From NCBI RefSeq assembly GCF_003855495.1, contig NZ_CP034086.1, positions 248,001 through 312,000 on the forward strand: a stretch of DNA of 64,000 nt, read 5' to 3'. Made by a program: the position numbers and the translations under genes. Origin of the DNA: Methylocystis rosea (GTDB lineage Bacteria > Pseudomonadota > Alphaproteobacteria > Rhizobiales > Beijerinckiaceae). The notes under the pieces are model-generated. The model was not told the origin of the DNA. It saw only the letters and a list, made by a program, of their open reading frames with translations, and did no database searches. How positions within the stretch are numbered: position 1 is the stretch's first letter; every line of letters starts with the position of its first letter. Shown here piece after piece: positions 20,174 through 27,953 of the stretch.

Positions 20174-21694
20174 CTATTTCAAGTGACTGCGTCCGCGGGA
20201 GCGGGCGGCTGCTCGAAGGCCGGTCGATGAGCCGAGGAGTGGGGTTGCGCCGCGAGCAGTTGCTTCATCGGGGACCGAGTTCGCATTTTTTTCCGCTGTG
20301 GCGGCGTCCGACGGCTCAGCGCCCTGCGGCGGCTCAGGCGCATAGGCGAGCGACTCGTGCCGGGCCGCCGCTCTCGACTTTCTCGTCTCATTCTTGGGCG
20401 AGTCGACCAGCCGCGCGATCGCGCTCGTCGCCTTCGCATGGGGGATCCCCGGCCGAATGGGGGGCAGGGGCGCAGACGCGAGCTTTGAACGGCGTGGCGG
20501 CGCATCAGCTGCCGGCATTGTGCCCGAACGGCGTTCAGCGCCGTCGGCGTCCTGAAAATCGACCGCGCTTTGCAGTTCGGCTGACCTGTCATGCGCCGTC
20601 CGCCCATCCGCGCGGGCGGCGAGCGAGGCCGGACGCTGCGGCGGCAGCGGCGCTCTAACTGTCGGAAGCTTCGCGGCGGGCGGCTCTTGCTCCGGCGCTT
20701 CTGCGCCCGGCGCTGATAGGGTCGTCTCGCCACGCGGCAAATCGGACTCCGCCCGCGAAAGCTCTTTCGCGCCGTAGCGATAGGCGTCGGTCGGGGCGGC
20801 AGCCGCGCTTTGCTCTTCCATTTCGCCGCTTGTCCCGCGCGTCTGCCGCGGCGCGAGCGAAGCCCATTGCTTGCGGGTGCTGGGCGCCGGCGCGGTGACC
20901 TCCGCATCGTCTTCTTCGCCACCCCCAGCGCCGCCGCCAAACAGCATGGCGAAGAAGCCGCCAAACGTGCGGCGAGGCGCAACGACGTAAGCGCCGTCGC
21001 CGCGCGCCTCGATCTCGGCGCGCGCCTCTTCATAGCGCGCGAGCGGCTGGCCGTTGGTCGGCAAATGCACAGTCTTGCCGTCGGGGAAGAGCCGCACGAG
21101 CTCGTCGTAGTTCATGCGCGGCCAGGCCCGCACATTGCCGACGTCGAGATGGACGAAAGGCGTGCCCGCCGTCGGATAATAGCCGACGCCGCCGCGCTGC
21201 ATGCGCATGCCGATTTCGCGAATTTGCGACATCGGCATTCCCGGCATGGTGGTGTCCATCGCCTTGCCCAGCATGTGCTGCGAATATTTGGCGACGGCGC
21301 GCGACCGGGCGCGCAGCATGGCGTTTGTCTCTGGAGAGCGATAGGCGGAGACGACATGCACGACCTGATCGCCGGCGCCCGCATGGCGATAGGCCTCCCA
21401 CACGACGTCGAAGAGGCGAGGGTCCATATTGGTCGGCTCGTCGCGACGCCAGTCGCGCAGGAACCAGTTCAACTGCTGAAGGACTTGGGCGTCATATTGC
21501 CCGTTGACGAGATACGTCGCCGAAATCGATTCATGCGTATGGGCGTGGTAGAGATGAATGGTTCTTGTGTCGCCATTGGCGACCGCGGTTTCGGTCATCT
21601 TTGGCGCGAGCGTCGCCAGACAAAAGACCACAAGGCCTAGAACTGTCGAAAGCGGAGCGGAAATCAGGCGCGCGCTGGAGCGAGGCGTCGTCAA
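20174..21694 (-). CDS. DUF882 / YcbK-like peptidase domain protein with long disordered tail
   Basis: 506 residues. An N-terminal hydrophobic segment (LISAPLSTVLGLVVFCLATL) acts as signal or anchor. Residues ~40-235 form a DUF882 domain related to M15 (D-Ala-D-Ala carboxypeptidase-like) metallopeptidases: IHLYHAHTHESISATY, VVSAYRSPETNAMLR, then putative metal ligands in SQHMLGKAMDTTM and FVHLDVGNVRAWPRM. The remaining ~270 residues are Pro/Ala/Arg/Glu-rich and probably unstructured, much longer than in typical members (about 180-250 aa). Likely acts on peptidoglycan in the periplasm; activity is unproven for the family. Confidence 0.83.
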   Translation of the reverse strand: MTTPRSSARLISAPLSTVLGLVVFCLATLAPKMTETAVANGDTRTIHLYHAHTHESISATYLVNGQYDAQVLQQLNWFLRDWRRDEPTNMDPRLFDVVWEAYRHAGAGDQVVHVVSAYRSPETNAMLRARSRAVAKYSQHMLGKAMDTTMPGMPMSQIREIGMRMQRGGVGYYPTAGTPFVHLDVGNVRAWPRMNYDELVRLFPDGKTVHLPTNGQPLARYEEARAEIEARGDGAYVVAPRRTFGGFFAMLFGGGAGGGEEDDAEVTAPAPSTRKQWASLAPRQTRGTSGEMEEQSAAAAPTDAYRYGAKELSRAESDLPRGETTLSAPGAEAPEQEPPAAKLPTVRAPLPPQRPASLAARADGRTAHDRSAELQSAVDFQDADGAERRSGTMPAADAPPRRSKLASAPLPPIRPGIPHAKATSAIARLVDSPKNETRKSRAAARHESLAYAPEPPQGAEPSDAATAEKNANSVPDEATARGATPLLGSSTGLRAAARSRGRSHLK

Positions 21695-21937
21695 TAGCTG
21701 CTTCCCGTCCCGCTTGAAGCGCGCCTGAACCGACGTGCCCGTGAAACTAACAAGCCTTCTGGCCGTTCGGCCGGAAAGCGCCTTCGCGCCGATGGCGCGA
21801 GGCGGGCGAAAAAATTCGATGCGGAATCCGCAGTTAGACGGCTTTGCCCCTCGGCGTCGTTACCGCCCTGATTCCCCACCAATTTAGAGGCTAGGGCAAC
21901 ATCGTGGCGAAAAATTGCTCGAGCTTCGCCGCACAGT

Positions 21938-22312
21938 TCACGCAGCAATATTTAGGATGGCTTCGAGAGCCGCCCGTAGAGCTTTGCCCGTCACCGGCTT
22001 CCGCAGGAGAGTCTTGTCTCGCAGTTCAAGCGGCAGGTCGCCCGCGCAATGTCCCGTCATCAGCAAAAACGGGATATTTCGCTCGGCCAGCACGGAAGCA
22101 ATTCTTCCGCTGGTCTCGTCACCAAGTTGGTAATCGAGCAGGGCGCAGTCCAGACGCTCCTCGTCGATGAGCCGCAATGCGGCTTCAACGGAGGGCGTGG
22201 GGCCGATGACTTCACAACCGCTGTCGTTCAATTCGCATTCGAGCATCATCGAGATGATCAATTCATCCTCGACAATGAGGACGCGCTTTCCGGTTATCGT
22301 TGAACTCGCCAT
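21938..22312 (-). CDS. Stand-alone response regulator receiver domain
   Basis: 124 residues from the ATG preceded by GGGAG. Receiver landmarks are present: acidic pair in VLIVEDELII, phosphoacceptor D60 in ALLDYQLG, Thr in LLMTGH and Lys in LLRKPV. There is no output domain, so it acts through a partner, as in chemotaxis-type or HWE-kinase phosphorelays. About 170 bp upstream on the same strand is a decayed CheR-like remnant, suggesting this receiver lost its partner gene. Confidence 0.85.
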   Translation of the reverse strand: MASSTITGKRVLIVEDELIISMMLECELNDSGCEVIGPTPSVEAALRLIDEERLDCALLDYQLGDETSGRIASVLAERNIPFLLMTGHCAGDLPLELRDKTLLRKPVTGKALRAALEAILNIAA

Positions 22313-22484
22313 GATCTCCCACGCCGCTATTCGGCCTCTGTTCAAGGGAATTATGAACGTTCCCGAAAACTCGGTCTCGCCCCGTAACTCACTTCGCGTT
22401 CAATGAGCGTCAGACCAAAGCCCCTTTCTTTGGTCCGCCGCGCGGGGCCCAACCTCGCGCCACCTGAGCGTCAGCGTCGACGCT

Positions 22485-22960
22485 CTATCGTCCGGCGCCG
22501 CCACCAAAGACCGATCGACCGAAACATGCCCCGGACTGTTCGATAGCGACGGCATTGGTCGGGAGTTCATCCAAGGTCTGCCAACGCTTGCAGTCTTGGG
22601 CGGCAGCGTGATCGATGGTCTCGAAAGGCAAGCAGCTGGCTGCCCTCGGAGAAATAGGGCGCGAGCGCCGGCGCACCACCTCTTTCAGACTAACGGCGCC
22701 GTAGCTAAAAAAACGCGGAACAACGATTTTTTCCAAAGCGTCGAAAGCTTCGGCGTCACGGAAGAAACTCGTTACATTGATCAAGAGGATCGCGAACAGT
22801 CGCGCCGACTCCTGATGGTCACGCTGCAGGAATTCGCCGTAAGCCCGCAGCGAATCGCAATGATTGATCTGCATGCCGCGGTGAACGCGTCGTATGAACG
22901 TCCGCTTTTTGCGGCCGCTGAAATCATGCCGCCTTTGCCAAGCACGACATCCGGAATGCC
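22485..22960 (-). pseudogene. Remnant of a CheR-containing signalling protein
   Basis: The minus strand encodes RRHDFSGRKKRTFIRRVHRG, then MQINHCDSLRAYGEFLQRDH and LLINVTSFFRDAEAFDALEK, a clear match in order to the N-terminal domain and start of the SAM-binding domain of CheR methyltransferases. After VVPRFF the similarity stops and the frame continues with LKEVVRRRSRP and TLDELPTNAV, the latter faintly like a histidine-kinase N box (HELATNA). The rest of the methyltransferase is missing. I read it as an internally deleted CheR or CheB/CheR-kinase hybrid gene. No usable start codon or ribosome site is seen at the 5' side. Confidence 0.65.
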
Positions 22961-23002
22961 GATCACACAGCTACGCTAGGCCTCAGCCTAGGTTGTCGCC
23001 GC

Positions 23003-23770
23003 TCAGTTCGAGGCCACTGTGCGCACGAGCCGCGGCCCCAGGATGGGCTGCGCTCCGCTGATGAGTTGCAGATAGGCGGGAGACATCGGCGCCCGATCCT
23101 CGGCCGCGAAGGCCTCGGACGCCGGCCGGCGCGGCGGCAGCGGCGCGGGCTCAGGTAGCGCATTCGCCTCTTCGCCGCCGCGCGCCAACCCCGTCAACTG
23201 TTGACGGTCGGCGACGGCGACATGGATCGGATCGGTCCGGCCGCCTGTGCTCGCAAGGGCGGTGGCGACTGCGGACTGCACCTTCTGCGCGATGTCGCCA
23301 AAGGCGGCGAGGCTCCCGCCGGACTGCCCATCGGGCCGTGCGCTGGCGACGCTGGTCGAAGGCGCGCGCTGCTTGCGGCTTGCGATCATGGTCGGGCCGC
23401 CCTCGCAATTGCGCATGCCAAGAGCGATCAGCTCCATCCCGGTCAATACGCGATATTCTCGGGTCAGATAGCCAAGACGCGCCTGCACGGCGGTCGGGTA
23501 GGAGGCAAACAGCCGGGATGAGACGCCGACGTCGACCTCCCGGTTGATGGCGTTATAGGCCTGATGAAATTTGACCTTTGCATCCGGATAGACGCAGACG
23601 TTGGGCAGGCTCAGCGCCAGCGTGCAGGCCGAGCGGCATTCATGCAGCCTGACCTCGCGATTCTCGCGGCGATATCGTTCGGTGAGCGCTTCATAATCGC
23701 TGACCAGGCCGCCGACGTCCTTGTAGACGACGACCGGCGCCGGCATGGGGGGCGGCGACAAATAGCCCAA
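23003..23770 (-). CDS. COG3904-like periplasmic protein with ClpP-type fold (predicted)
   Basis: 255 residues. The first ~115 residues read like the periplasmic ClpP/crotonase-fold proteins of COG3904: VSDYEALTERYRREN, HECRSACTLALSLPNVCVYP (the Cys/Ser-Ala-Cys segment normally holding the nucleophile) and DAKVKFHQAYN. The remaining half is low-complexity Ala/Pro/Arg. No clear signal peptide is present, so the true start could be upstream or the N-terminus non-classical. It is the last gene of the minus-strand series from tag. Confidence 0.55.
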   Translation of the reverse strand: MGYLSPPPMPAPVVVYKDVGGLVSDYEALTERYRRENREVRLHECRSACTLALSLPNVCVYPDAKVKFHQAYNAINREVDVGVSSRLFASYPTAVQARLGYLTREYRVLTGMELIALGMRNCEGGPTMIASRKQRAPSTSVASARPDGQSGGSLAAFGDIAQKVQSAVATALASTGGRTDPIHVAVADRQQLTGLARGGEEANALPEPAPLPPRRPASEAFAAEDRAPMSPAYLQLISGAQPILGPRLVRTVASN

Positions 23771-23854
23771 GACGCACCTCTACTCTACGCATTGCGGCTT
23801 CGCTTCAGCGAACATTCACCATGTCGCGGTGAACATCGCCTTAAAGGAGCGACA

Positions 23855-24883
23855 TCAGCCTCGAATGCCGACGCGAAGCCCTGGCGCGGGCCTTTCTTGC
23901 AGAACATTGCGGCGAAAATGGAATAGAGCCGCCGGGCGCCCGCCTGTCTTTAAGGACATTTCCCCCGTCGGCTCGACAATGGCCGTTGATTCCACCAGAC
24001 GGCGGAAGTTCTGCTTATGCAGATGTCGGCCAGCGATAGCTTCTACTGTCCGCTGCAGCTCGGTCAGCGTGAACTCGGACGCCATCAACTCGAAGATCAC
24101 CGGACGATATTTCATTTTGGCGCGCAGTCTGCCCATGGCTGTGGCGAGAATGCGGCGGTGGTCATGGCGCATCGGAGTGCCGAGCGGCGTCAGCGGCGCC
24201 CGTTTTTCCGCCGATTCGCGACCATCGCGCAGCGCCTCCTCGAGAAGCCCGGCCTCGTAAAGAAGCTCGTAGCGCTCAAGGACGTTCTCCTCATTGAATG
24301 CGCGTCCCTTGCCGCCGAAGAGAAGATTGACCCGCACCCGGCGCGAGACGCCCGAGGAGGAGACGGCGTCCGGCGCCTCGGCCACCCAGTCCGTCAATCC
24401 CGGCGCGATCGTTTCCTCGAGCACCACGGGCGGACCTTTGCGCCAATCCTCCCAGGGAAAGAAATCATGCCAGCTCCGCCAGACGCTTGCGCGCCGATCG
24501 GCGTCGTCGCGGATGCGCGTCAACGCCAAATAGCCGACCGAGACGACGTGCGGATCGCGGTCGCCGGCGCGGGCGTGGCGTCCGCGATCGCCGAATGTAT
24601 AGAGCTGCTCGACATAGCCCAGCGGCGCGCCGGTCTGCTCGGCGACCCATTCGCGCAGGCCGATTTCGAAGGTGCGATGGCGGATCGGATCGAAAGGTCC
24701 GGAGGGAAGGGCGGCGATGCTGGCCGGCCCGTCCGCGCGCGTCGTCAGGATCAAGGGCTCGTCGTCTCGAACGGCGACGATTGCGGCGGTCAGGCCGATT
24801 TCGACGGGCGGGGAAAGGGGCGCGAGCTCTTCGGCGGCTCGGCTAGGCGTCGGCGAATTCCAGGGCGAAGGGCGCTCCCTCAT
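23855..24883 (-). CDS. Nudix-like / winged-helix protein (NrtR-type, COG4111)
   Basis: 342 residues. Residues ~28-190 resemble a Nudix domain of the NrtR type (VEIGLTAAIVAVRDDEPLIL, LREWVAEQTGAPLGYVEQLY, VVSVGYLALTR), though no intact GX5EX7REUXEEXGU catalytic box can be seen, as is usual for NrtR regulators. The C-terminal region carries the typical wHTH signature: FELMASEFTLTELQRTVEAI, HKQNFRRLVES, PTGE and GRPAALFHFR. NrtR proteins sense ADP-ribose-type metabolites and repress NAD genes; no NAD biosynthesis gene is in this window, so the target is unknown. The 5' end overlaps the phosphatase gene by 41 bp. Confidence 0.75.
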   Translation of the reverse strand: MRERPSPWNSPTPSRAAEELAPLSPPVEIGLTAAIVAVRDDEPLILTTRADGPASIAALPSGPFDPIRHRTFEIGLREWVAEQTGAPLGYVEQLYTFGDRGRHARAGDRDPHVVSVGYLALTRIRDDADRRASVWRSWHDFFPWEDWRKGPPVVLEETIAPGLTDWVAEAPDAVSSSGVSRRVRVNLLFGGKGRAFNEENVLERYELLYEAGLLEEALRDGRESAEKRAPLTPLGTPMRHDHRRILATAMGRLRAKMKYRPVIFELMASEFTLTELQRTVEAIAGRHLHKQNFRRLVESTAIVEPTGEMSLKTGGRPAALFHFRRNVLQERPAPGLRVGIRG

Positions 24884-25367
24884 AGCAGTCGGTCCCGCGT
24901 CCGATCGCGGCGATCGCGGCGGACATTCGCCCGTTCCGCCCGAGCCTTTCGTCGGCGAGCGCGACCATCCGTCTGTTCGGGGTCGCGGTCGGCGAGACGC
25001 GGCGCAGTTCGCGCGCGATCTCCATTTCGCTGCGACGCGGCGCTAAAGCACAGGCCGCGACAAAGGCCGCTGCGGGCGATCGGCTCACCCCAGCGTAACA
25101 GTGTATGACGAGCGGCGCGGAGCGGTCCCATTCCTCAAGGAAAGCAAGCAGCCGATTGATATGTTCCTCGCCCGGGAGGATGTGTCCCCCCCGCGGCGCG
25201 TCGATGTCGGAGACAGCGATGCGCAAATGGCGCTCGCGGGAGATTTCGCAAGGCCGAACAAGCGACGCCCCGGCGGTAAGAATGGTGACAAGCGAGCGTG
25301 CGCCGCTATCGCGCACCGTGTCGACCACCTTAGTCAGGGAACAGACGTACAGGCGCCCATTCGGCAT
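24843..25367 (-). CDS. Predicted protein tyrosine phosphatase (COG5350-like)
   Basis: 174 residues. The Cys-dependent phosphatase loop HCYAGVSRSPAAAF (CX5R) is intact near residues 90-103, with an upstream acidic segment IAVSDIDAPRGGHILP that can supply the general acid. It is a compact cytoplasmic enzyme without other domains. It overlaps the start of the Nudix-wHTH gene and follows the HD hydrolase gene by 21 bp, so these are probably co-transcribed. Confidence 0.83.
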   Translation of the reverse strand: MPNGRLYVCSLTKVVDTVRDSGARSLVTILTAGASLVRPCEISRERHLRIAVSDIDAPRGGHILPGEEHINRLLAFLEEWDRSAPLVIHCYAGVSRSPAAAFVAACALAPRRSEMEIARELRRVSPTATPNRRMVALADERLGRNGRMSAAIAAIGRGTDCYEGAPFALEFADA

Positions 25368-25388
25368 TTCTCTCCCCGACGTTCTTCT

Positions 25389-26021
25389 TCAACTTTCGTC
25401 GACCGCCCGAAACCGAGCGAGAAAACGCGCCTGCGTCTCCTCGATGGGAGCCGGGGCGAGTTCGTCAATGAAGGGCTGCGGCGGGATCGCCGGGCGGCCG
25501 AAGATGCGCTCGGCTTCGCCCCGTGTAAAGCCCGCAAGCTGCACGGCCTCAAAAAAAGCGGCGGCGCGATCGGCCTCTTTGCACAGGCGCCGCAGTGCGG
25601 GAGCGGGCGTCGGCGGCAGAGAGAAACGCAGGAGAATCGCGCCCAATATGCGGTGCTCGACGCTTTTGTATGCGTCGCCGATCGCCGCCTTGAAGGGGGA
25701 GATCATATCGCCGATCACATATTCCGGGGCGTCATGCAGCAACATGTAAAGCCGCTCGGTTCGGCCGATCGCGGGGTCGAGCGCGCTTGCGACTTTTTCC
25801 ACGAGCATGCTGTGTTGCGCGACCGAAAAAATATGCGCGCCGATCGTCTGACCGTTCCATCGCGCGACGCGCGCGAGCCCATGCGCGATATCTTCGATCT
25901 CCACGTCGAGCGGCGAAGGGTCGAGCAGATCGAGCCGGCGTCCGGACAACATGCGCTGCCAAGCGCGGGGCGCTTCGCCGGGCGTCGGCCGCCCGCGATT
26001 TTTTGCTGGAGGGGAGCGCAT
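25389..26021 (-). CDS. HD-domain hydrolase (YfbR-like, COG1896)
   Basis: 210 residues. HD landmarks: IGAHIFSVAQHSMLVEKVAS (first His region), YMLLHDAPEYVIGDMISPFK (HD pair plus the EYVIGD segment characteristic of YfbR/YfdR-type 5'-deoxynucleotidases), and KEADRAAAFFEAVQL with the last acidic ligand. Expected to dephosphorylate dNMPs or similar nucleotides. It starts 5 bp after the tag stop codon, implying translational coupling and a nucleotide/DNA-repair theme. Confidence 0.83.
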   Translation of the reverse strand: MRSPPAKNRGRPTPGEAPRAWQRMLSGRRLDLLDPSPLDVEIEDIAHGLARVARWNGQTIGAHIFSVAQHSMLVEKVASALDPAIGRTERLYMLLHDAPEYVIGDMISPFKAAIGDAYKSVEHRILGAILLRFSLPPTPAPALRRLCKEADRAAAFFEAVQLAGFTRGEAERIFGRPAIPPQPFIDELAPAPIEETQARFLARFRAVDES

Positions 26022-26025
26022 CGCG

Positions 26026-26655
26026 TCAGCCGCCCTCGCCGCCTGCGTGGCGATGGCAGCCCGTCAGATGATCGTCCACCATGCCGACCGCCTGCATGAA
26101 AGCGTAGACGATCGTCGGTCCGCAGAATTTGAAGCCGCGCGCCTTGAGATCTTTGGAGAGGCGTTCGGAAAGCGGGGTTTGCGTCGGCACGTCGCTCATG
26201 CGCGTCCAGTGATTGACGATTGGTCGTCCGTCCACGAAACCCCACAGATAATCCGAAAAGCCGGTCGTCGCCTGAATCTCCAGCCACGCCTGCGCCGAGA
26301 GCACGGCGCCTTCGATTTTTGCGCGGTTGCGCACGATAGCATCATTGCCCATCAGCGCCGCGACGCGGTTCTGATCAAATCTCGCGATCTTTGCTGGATC
26401 GAAGCCGTCGAAGGCGGCGCGAAACGCCTCACGTTTGCGCAGAATGGTGATCCACGAGAGGCCAGCCTGAAAGCCGTCGAGCGTCAGCTTTTCGAAGAGC
26501 GCCCGGCCGTCCCGCTCGGGCCTCCCCCACTCGTTGTCGTGATAGTCGAGGTAAAGCGGATCGACGCCGGGCCACGGACAACGTTTCAGCCCGTCGAGAT
26601 GGGACACGACCGCGAGTTCGCGCCAACTTGCCGGCTGTTCCCGAACGCTTGCCAA
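26026..26655 (-). CDS. tag: DNA-3-methyladenine glycosylase I
   Basis: 209 residues. The N-terminus after a 20-residue leader reads KRCPWPGVDPLYLDYHDNEW, followed by LTLDGFQAGLSWITILRKRE and GFKFCGPTIVYAFMQAVGMV, all diagnostic of Tag. Zinc ligands (Cys in RCPW, His in YHDNEW and the His/Cys in DHLTGCHRH) are intact. It excises 3-methyladenine from alkylated DNA. First gene of a minus-strand series; divergent from the small secreted protein at 26844. Confidence 0.94.
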   Translation of the reverse strand: MASVREQPASWRELAVVSHLDGLKRCPWPGVDPLYLDYHDNEWGRPERDGRALFEKLTLDGFQAGLSWITILRKREAFRAAFDGFDPAKIARFDQNRVAALMGNDAIVRNRAKIEGAVLSAQAWLEIQATTGFSDYLWGFVDGRPIVNHWTRMSDVPTQTPLSERLSKDLKARGFKFCGPTIVYAFMQAVGMVDDHLTGCHRHAGGEGG

Positions 26656-26843
26656 GACTCACCTTTAGAAAGCGGACGAAAAAACGCCGCGTGTTCGGGC
26701 TTTATCGCGCGTTCGGATTGCGTTCACAACCAAGTTGGGACTATCGTCGGCCCCGGCGGGCGCAGATGGCGCGCGTCCTGCTTCTATTGCGCCGTCGCAG
26801 TTGTTGCGGCTCAGTTCGCGCCGTCCATCAATGGAGAATTTAT

Positions 26844-27359
26844 ATGGGGATCCGTATCGCTGTTTCTTACGCTGCGGCCGGCGGCGCTCTGGCCGTCGCC
26901 GTCGCCCTCGCCGCGAGCTCAGGGGACGCGTATGCGCAGGCCAATGTATTGAAGGAATGCGGGTCGCAATACCAGGCGGCTAAGGCCGCCAACGAACTCG
27001 GCGGCCAGAGCTGGCAGGAATTTTTGAAAGCCTGTCGCGGCCGGCTCGCCGAACAGACCAAGCCTGCCGAGGCGAAGCCCGAGACGCCGCCGCCAGCCGC
27101 CGCGGAGTCGAAGCCTACGCCGCCGCCGCCGGTGACCGAAACCAAGCCTGTCGAGCCGACTCCTCCGCCCGCCGCGACCGAAGTGACCCCGAGCCCCAAA
27201 CCCGCGACGGACCCGAAAACCGCGACGCGCGAGCGCCAGAAGAAATGCAGCGAGGAATGGAAGGCGAAAAAGGCTGAGCTCAAAAAGGCCGGTTCAAAAA
27301 TCACCTGGCCAAAATATTGGAGCGAATGCAACAAGAGGCTGAAAGCCGCAGGCGAATAA
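26844..27359 (+). CDS. Secreted Pro-rich protein with two Cys/Trp repeat motifs
   Basis: 171 residues from the ATG preceded by GGAGA; the longer open frame is not credible. Signal peptide MGIRIAVSYAAAGGALAVAV ends at AYAQA. Two related ~30-residue modules flank a Pro/Glu/Lys linker of ~70 residues: module 1 runs ECGSQYQAAKAA to WQEFLKACRGRL, module 2 runs KCSEEWKAKKAEL to WPKYWSECNKRL. Each has C...W...C with similar spacing, as in PsiF-like or BA14K-adjacent small secreted proteins; I do not name a family. A strong terminator follows. Confidence 0.65.
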   Translation: MGIRIAVSYAAAGGALAVAVALAASSGDAYAQANVLKECGSQYQAAKAANELGGQSWQEFLKACRGRLAEQTKPAEAKPETPPPAAAESKPTPPPPVTETKPVEPTPPPAATEVTPSPKPATDPKTATRERQKKCSEEWKAKKAELKKAGSKITWPKYWSECNKRLKAAGE

Positions 27360-27381
27360 CGCTCTTCGCGCTTTTTGTCGT

Positions 27382-27410
27382 CGCCCGGCGGCTCTCCGCC
27401 GGGCGTTTTT
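27382..27410 (+). terminator. Strong intrinsic terminator
   Basis: Perfect 10-bp stem CGCCCGGCGG / CCGCCGGGCG with a CTCT loop, followed by TTTTT. It begins 22 bp after the stop codon of the secreted repeat protein gene. Confidence 0.9.
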
Positions 27411-27481
27411 CTTGCGCTCTTGCTCGGCGAAAGGCGTCGTGGCAGAGGGAATGAAGCTGATCGCTGAACGAGGGCGGGCGT

Positions 27482-27877
27482 TTGGATAAAACCGAGTTGC
27501 GAAAACTGCAGGCGTTCCTGCGCCGTGCGCTCGGCAATGAGGGCGTTCGCGTCACAGCGGATCCGAAGAATCCGGACGACGCCGCCGTGCATCTTGGCGA
27601 GCGAAGGATCGCTTCGATCTCGGTCGACGACGAAGACGGCGATCGTTCCTTCGCCTTCGAGATGAAAATTCCCGTTGGACGCGAAGTGCTGCAGTCCTAT
27701 TTGCGCAAGCTCTTCGAAAACGATCGCCTGTCGATCGTGGCGCGCGGGCGCAAAATGGATTCCGTCGAACTCAACGCCGACGGCGAATTTCTCGGCGTCA
27801 TCTCCGCTGACGATCCGAAGCTGTCGAGCTTCACGCTGCAAGTCGCGATTCTCGATTTCGATCTCGAAGAAGAGTGA
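27482..27877 (+). CDS. Duplicated DUF3126 protein
   Basis: 131 residues from a TTG start with a GA-rich ribosome site. The chain consists of two tandem versions of the ~65-residue DUF3126 unit: LQAFLRRALGNEGVRVTADP...RSFAFEMKI and LQSYLRKLFENDRLSIVARG...SFTLQVAILDFDLEE. The second copy is closer to the family consensus. Single-unit versions of about 70 residues are usual in alphaproteobacteria, so the tandem form looks like a fusion or internal duplication. Function of the family is unknown. Confidence 0.72.
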   Translation: MDKTELRKLQAFLRRALGNEGVRVTADPKNPDDAAVHLGERRIASISVDDEDGDRSFAFEMKIPVGREVLQSYLRKLFENDRLSIVARGRKMDSVELNADGEFLGVISADDPKLSSFTLQVAILDFDLEEE

Positions 27878-27953
27878 CGCGCTGCCCGAATCGGGGCGGC
27901 CCCTTCGATCGCTGATCGGTCCGGGGCCTTGCTTAGGGGCGGACCCACGCAGT

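Noticed and set aside
23855..24883. Catalytically active Nudix hydrolase
   Set aside because: The catalytic Nudix box is not recognisable, while the C-terminal wHTH signature fits an NrtR-type regulator.
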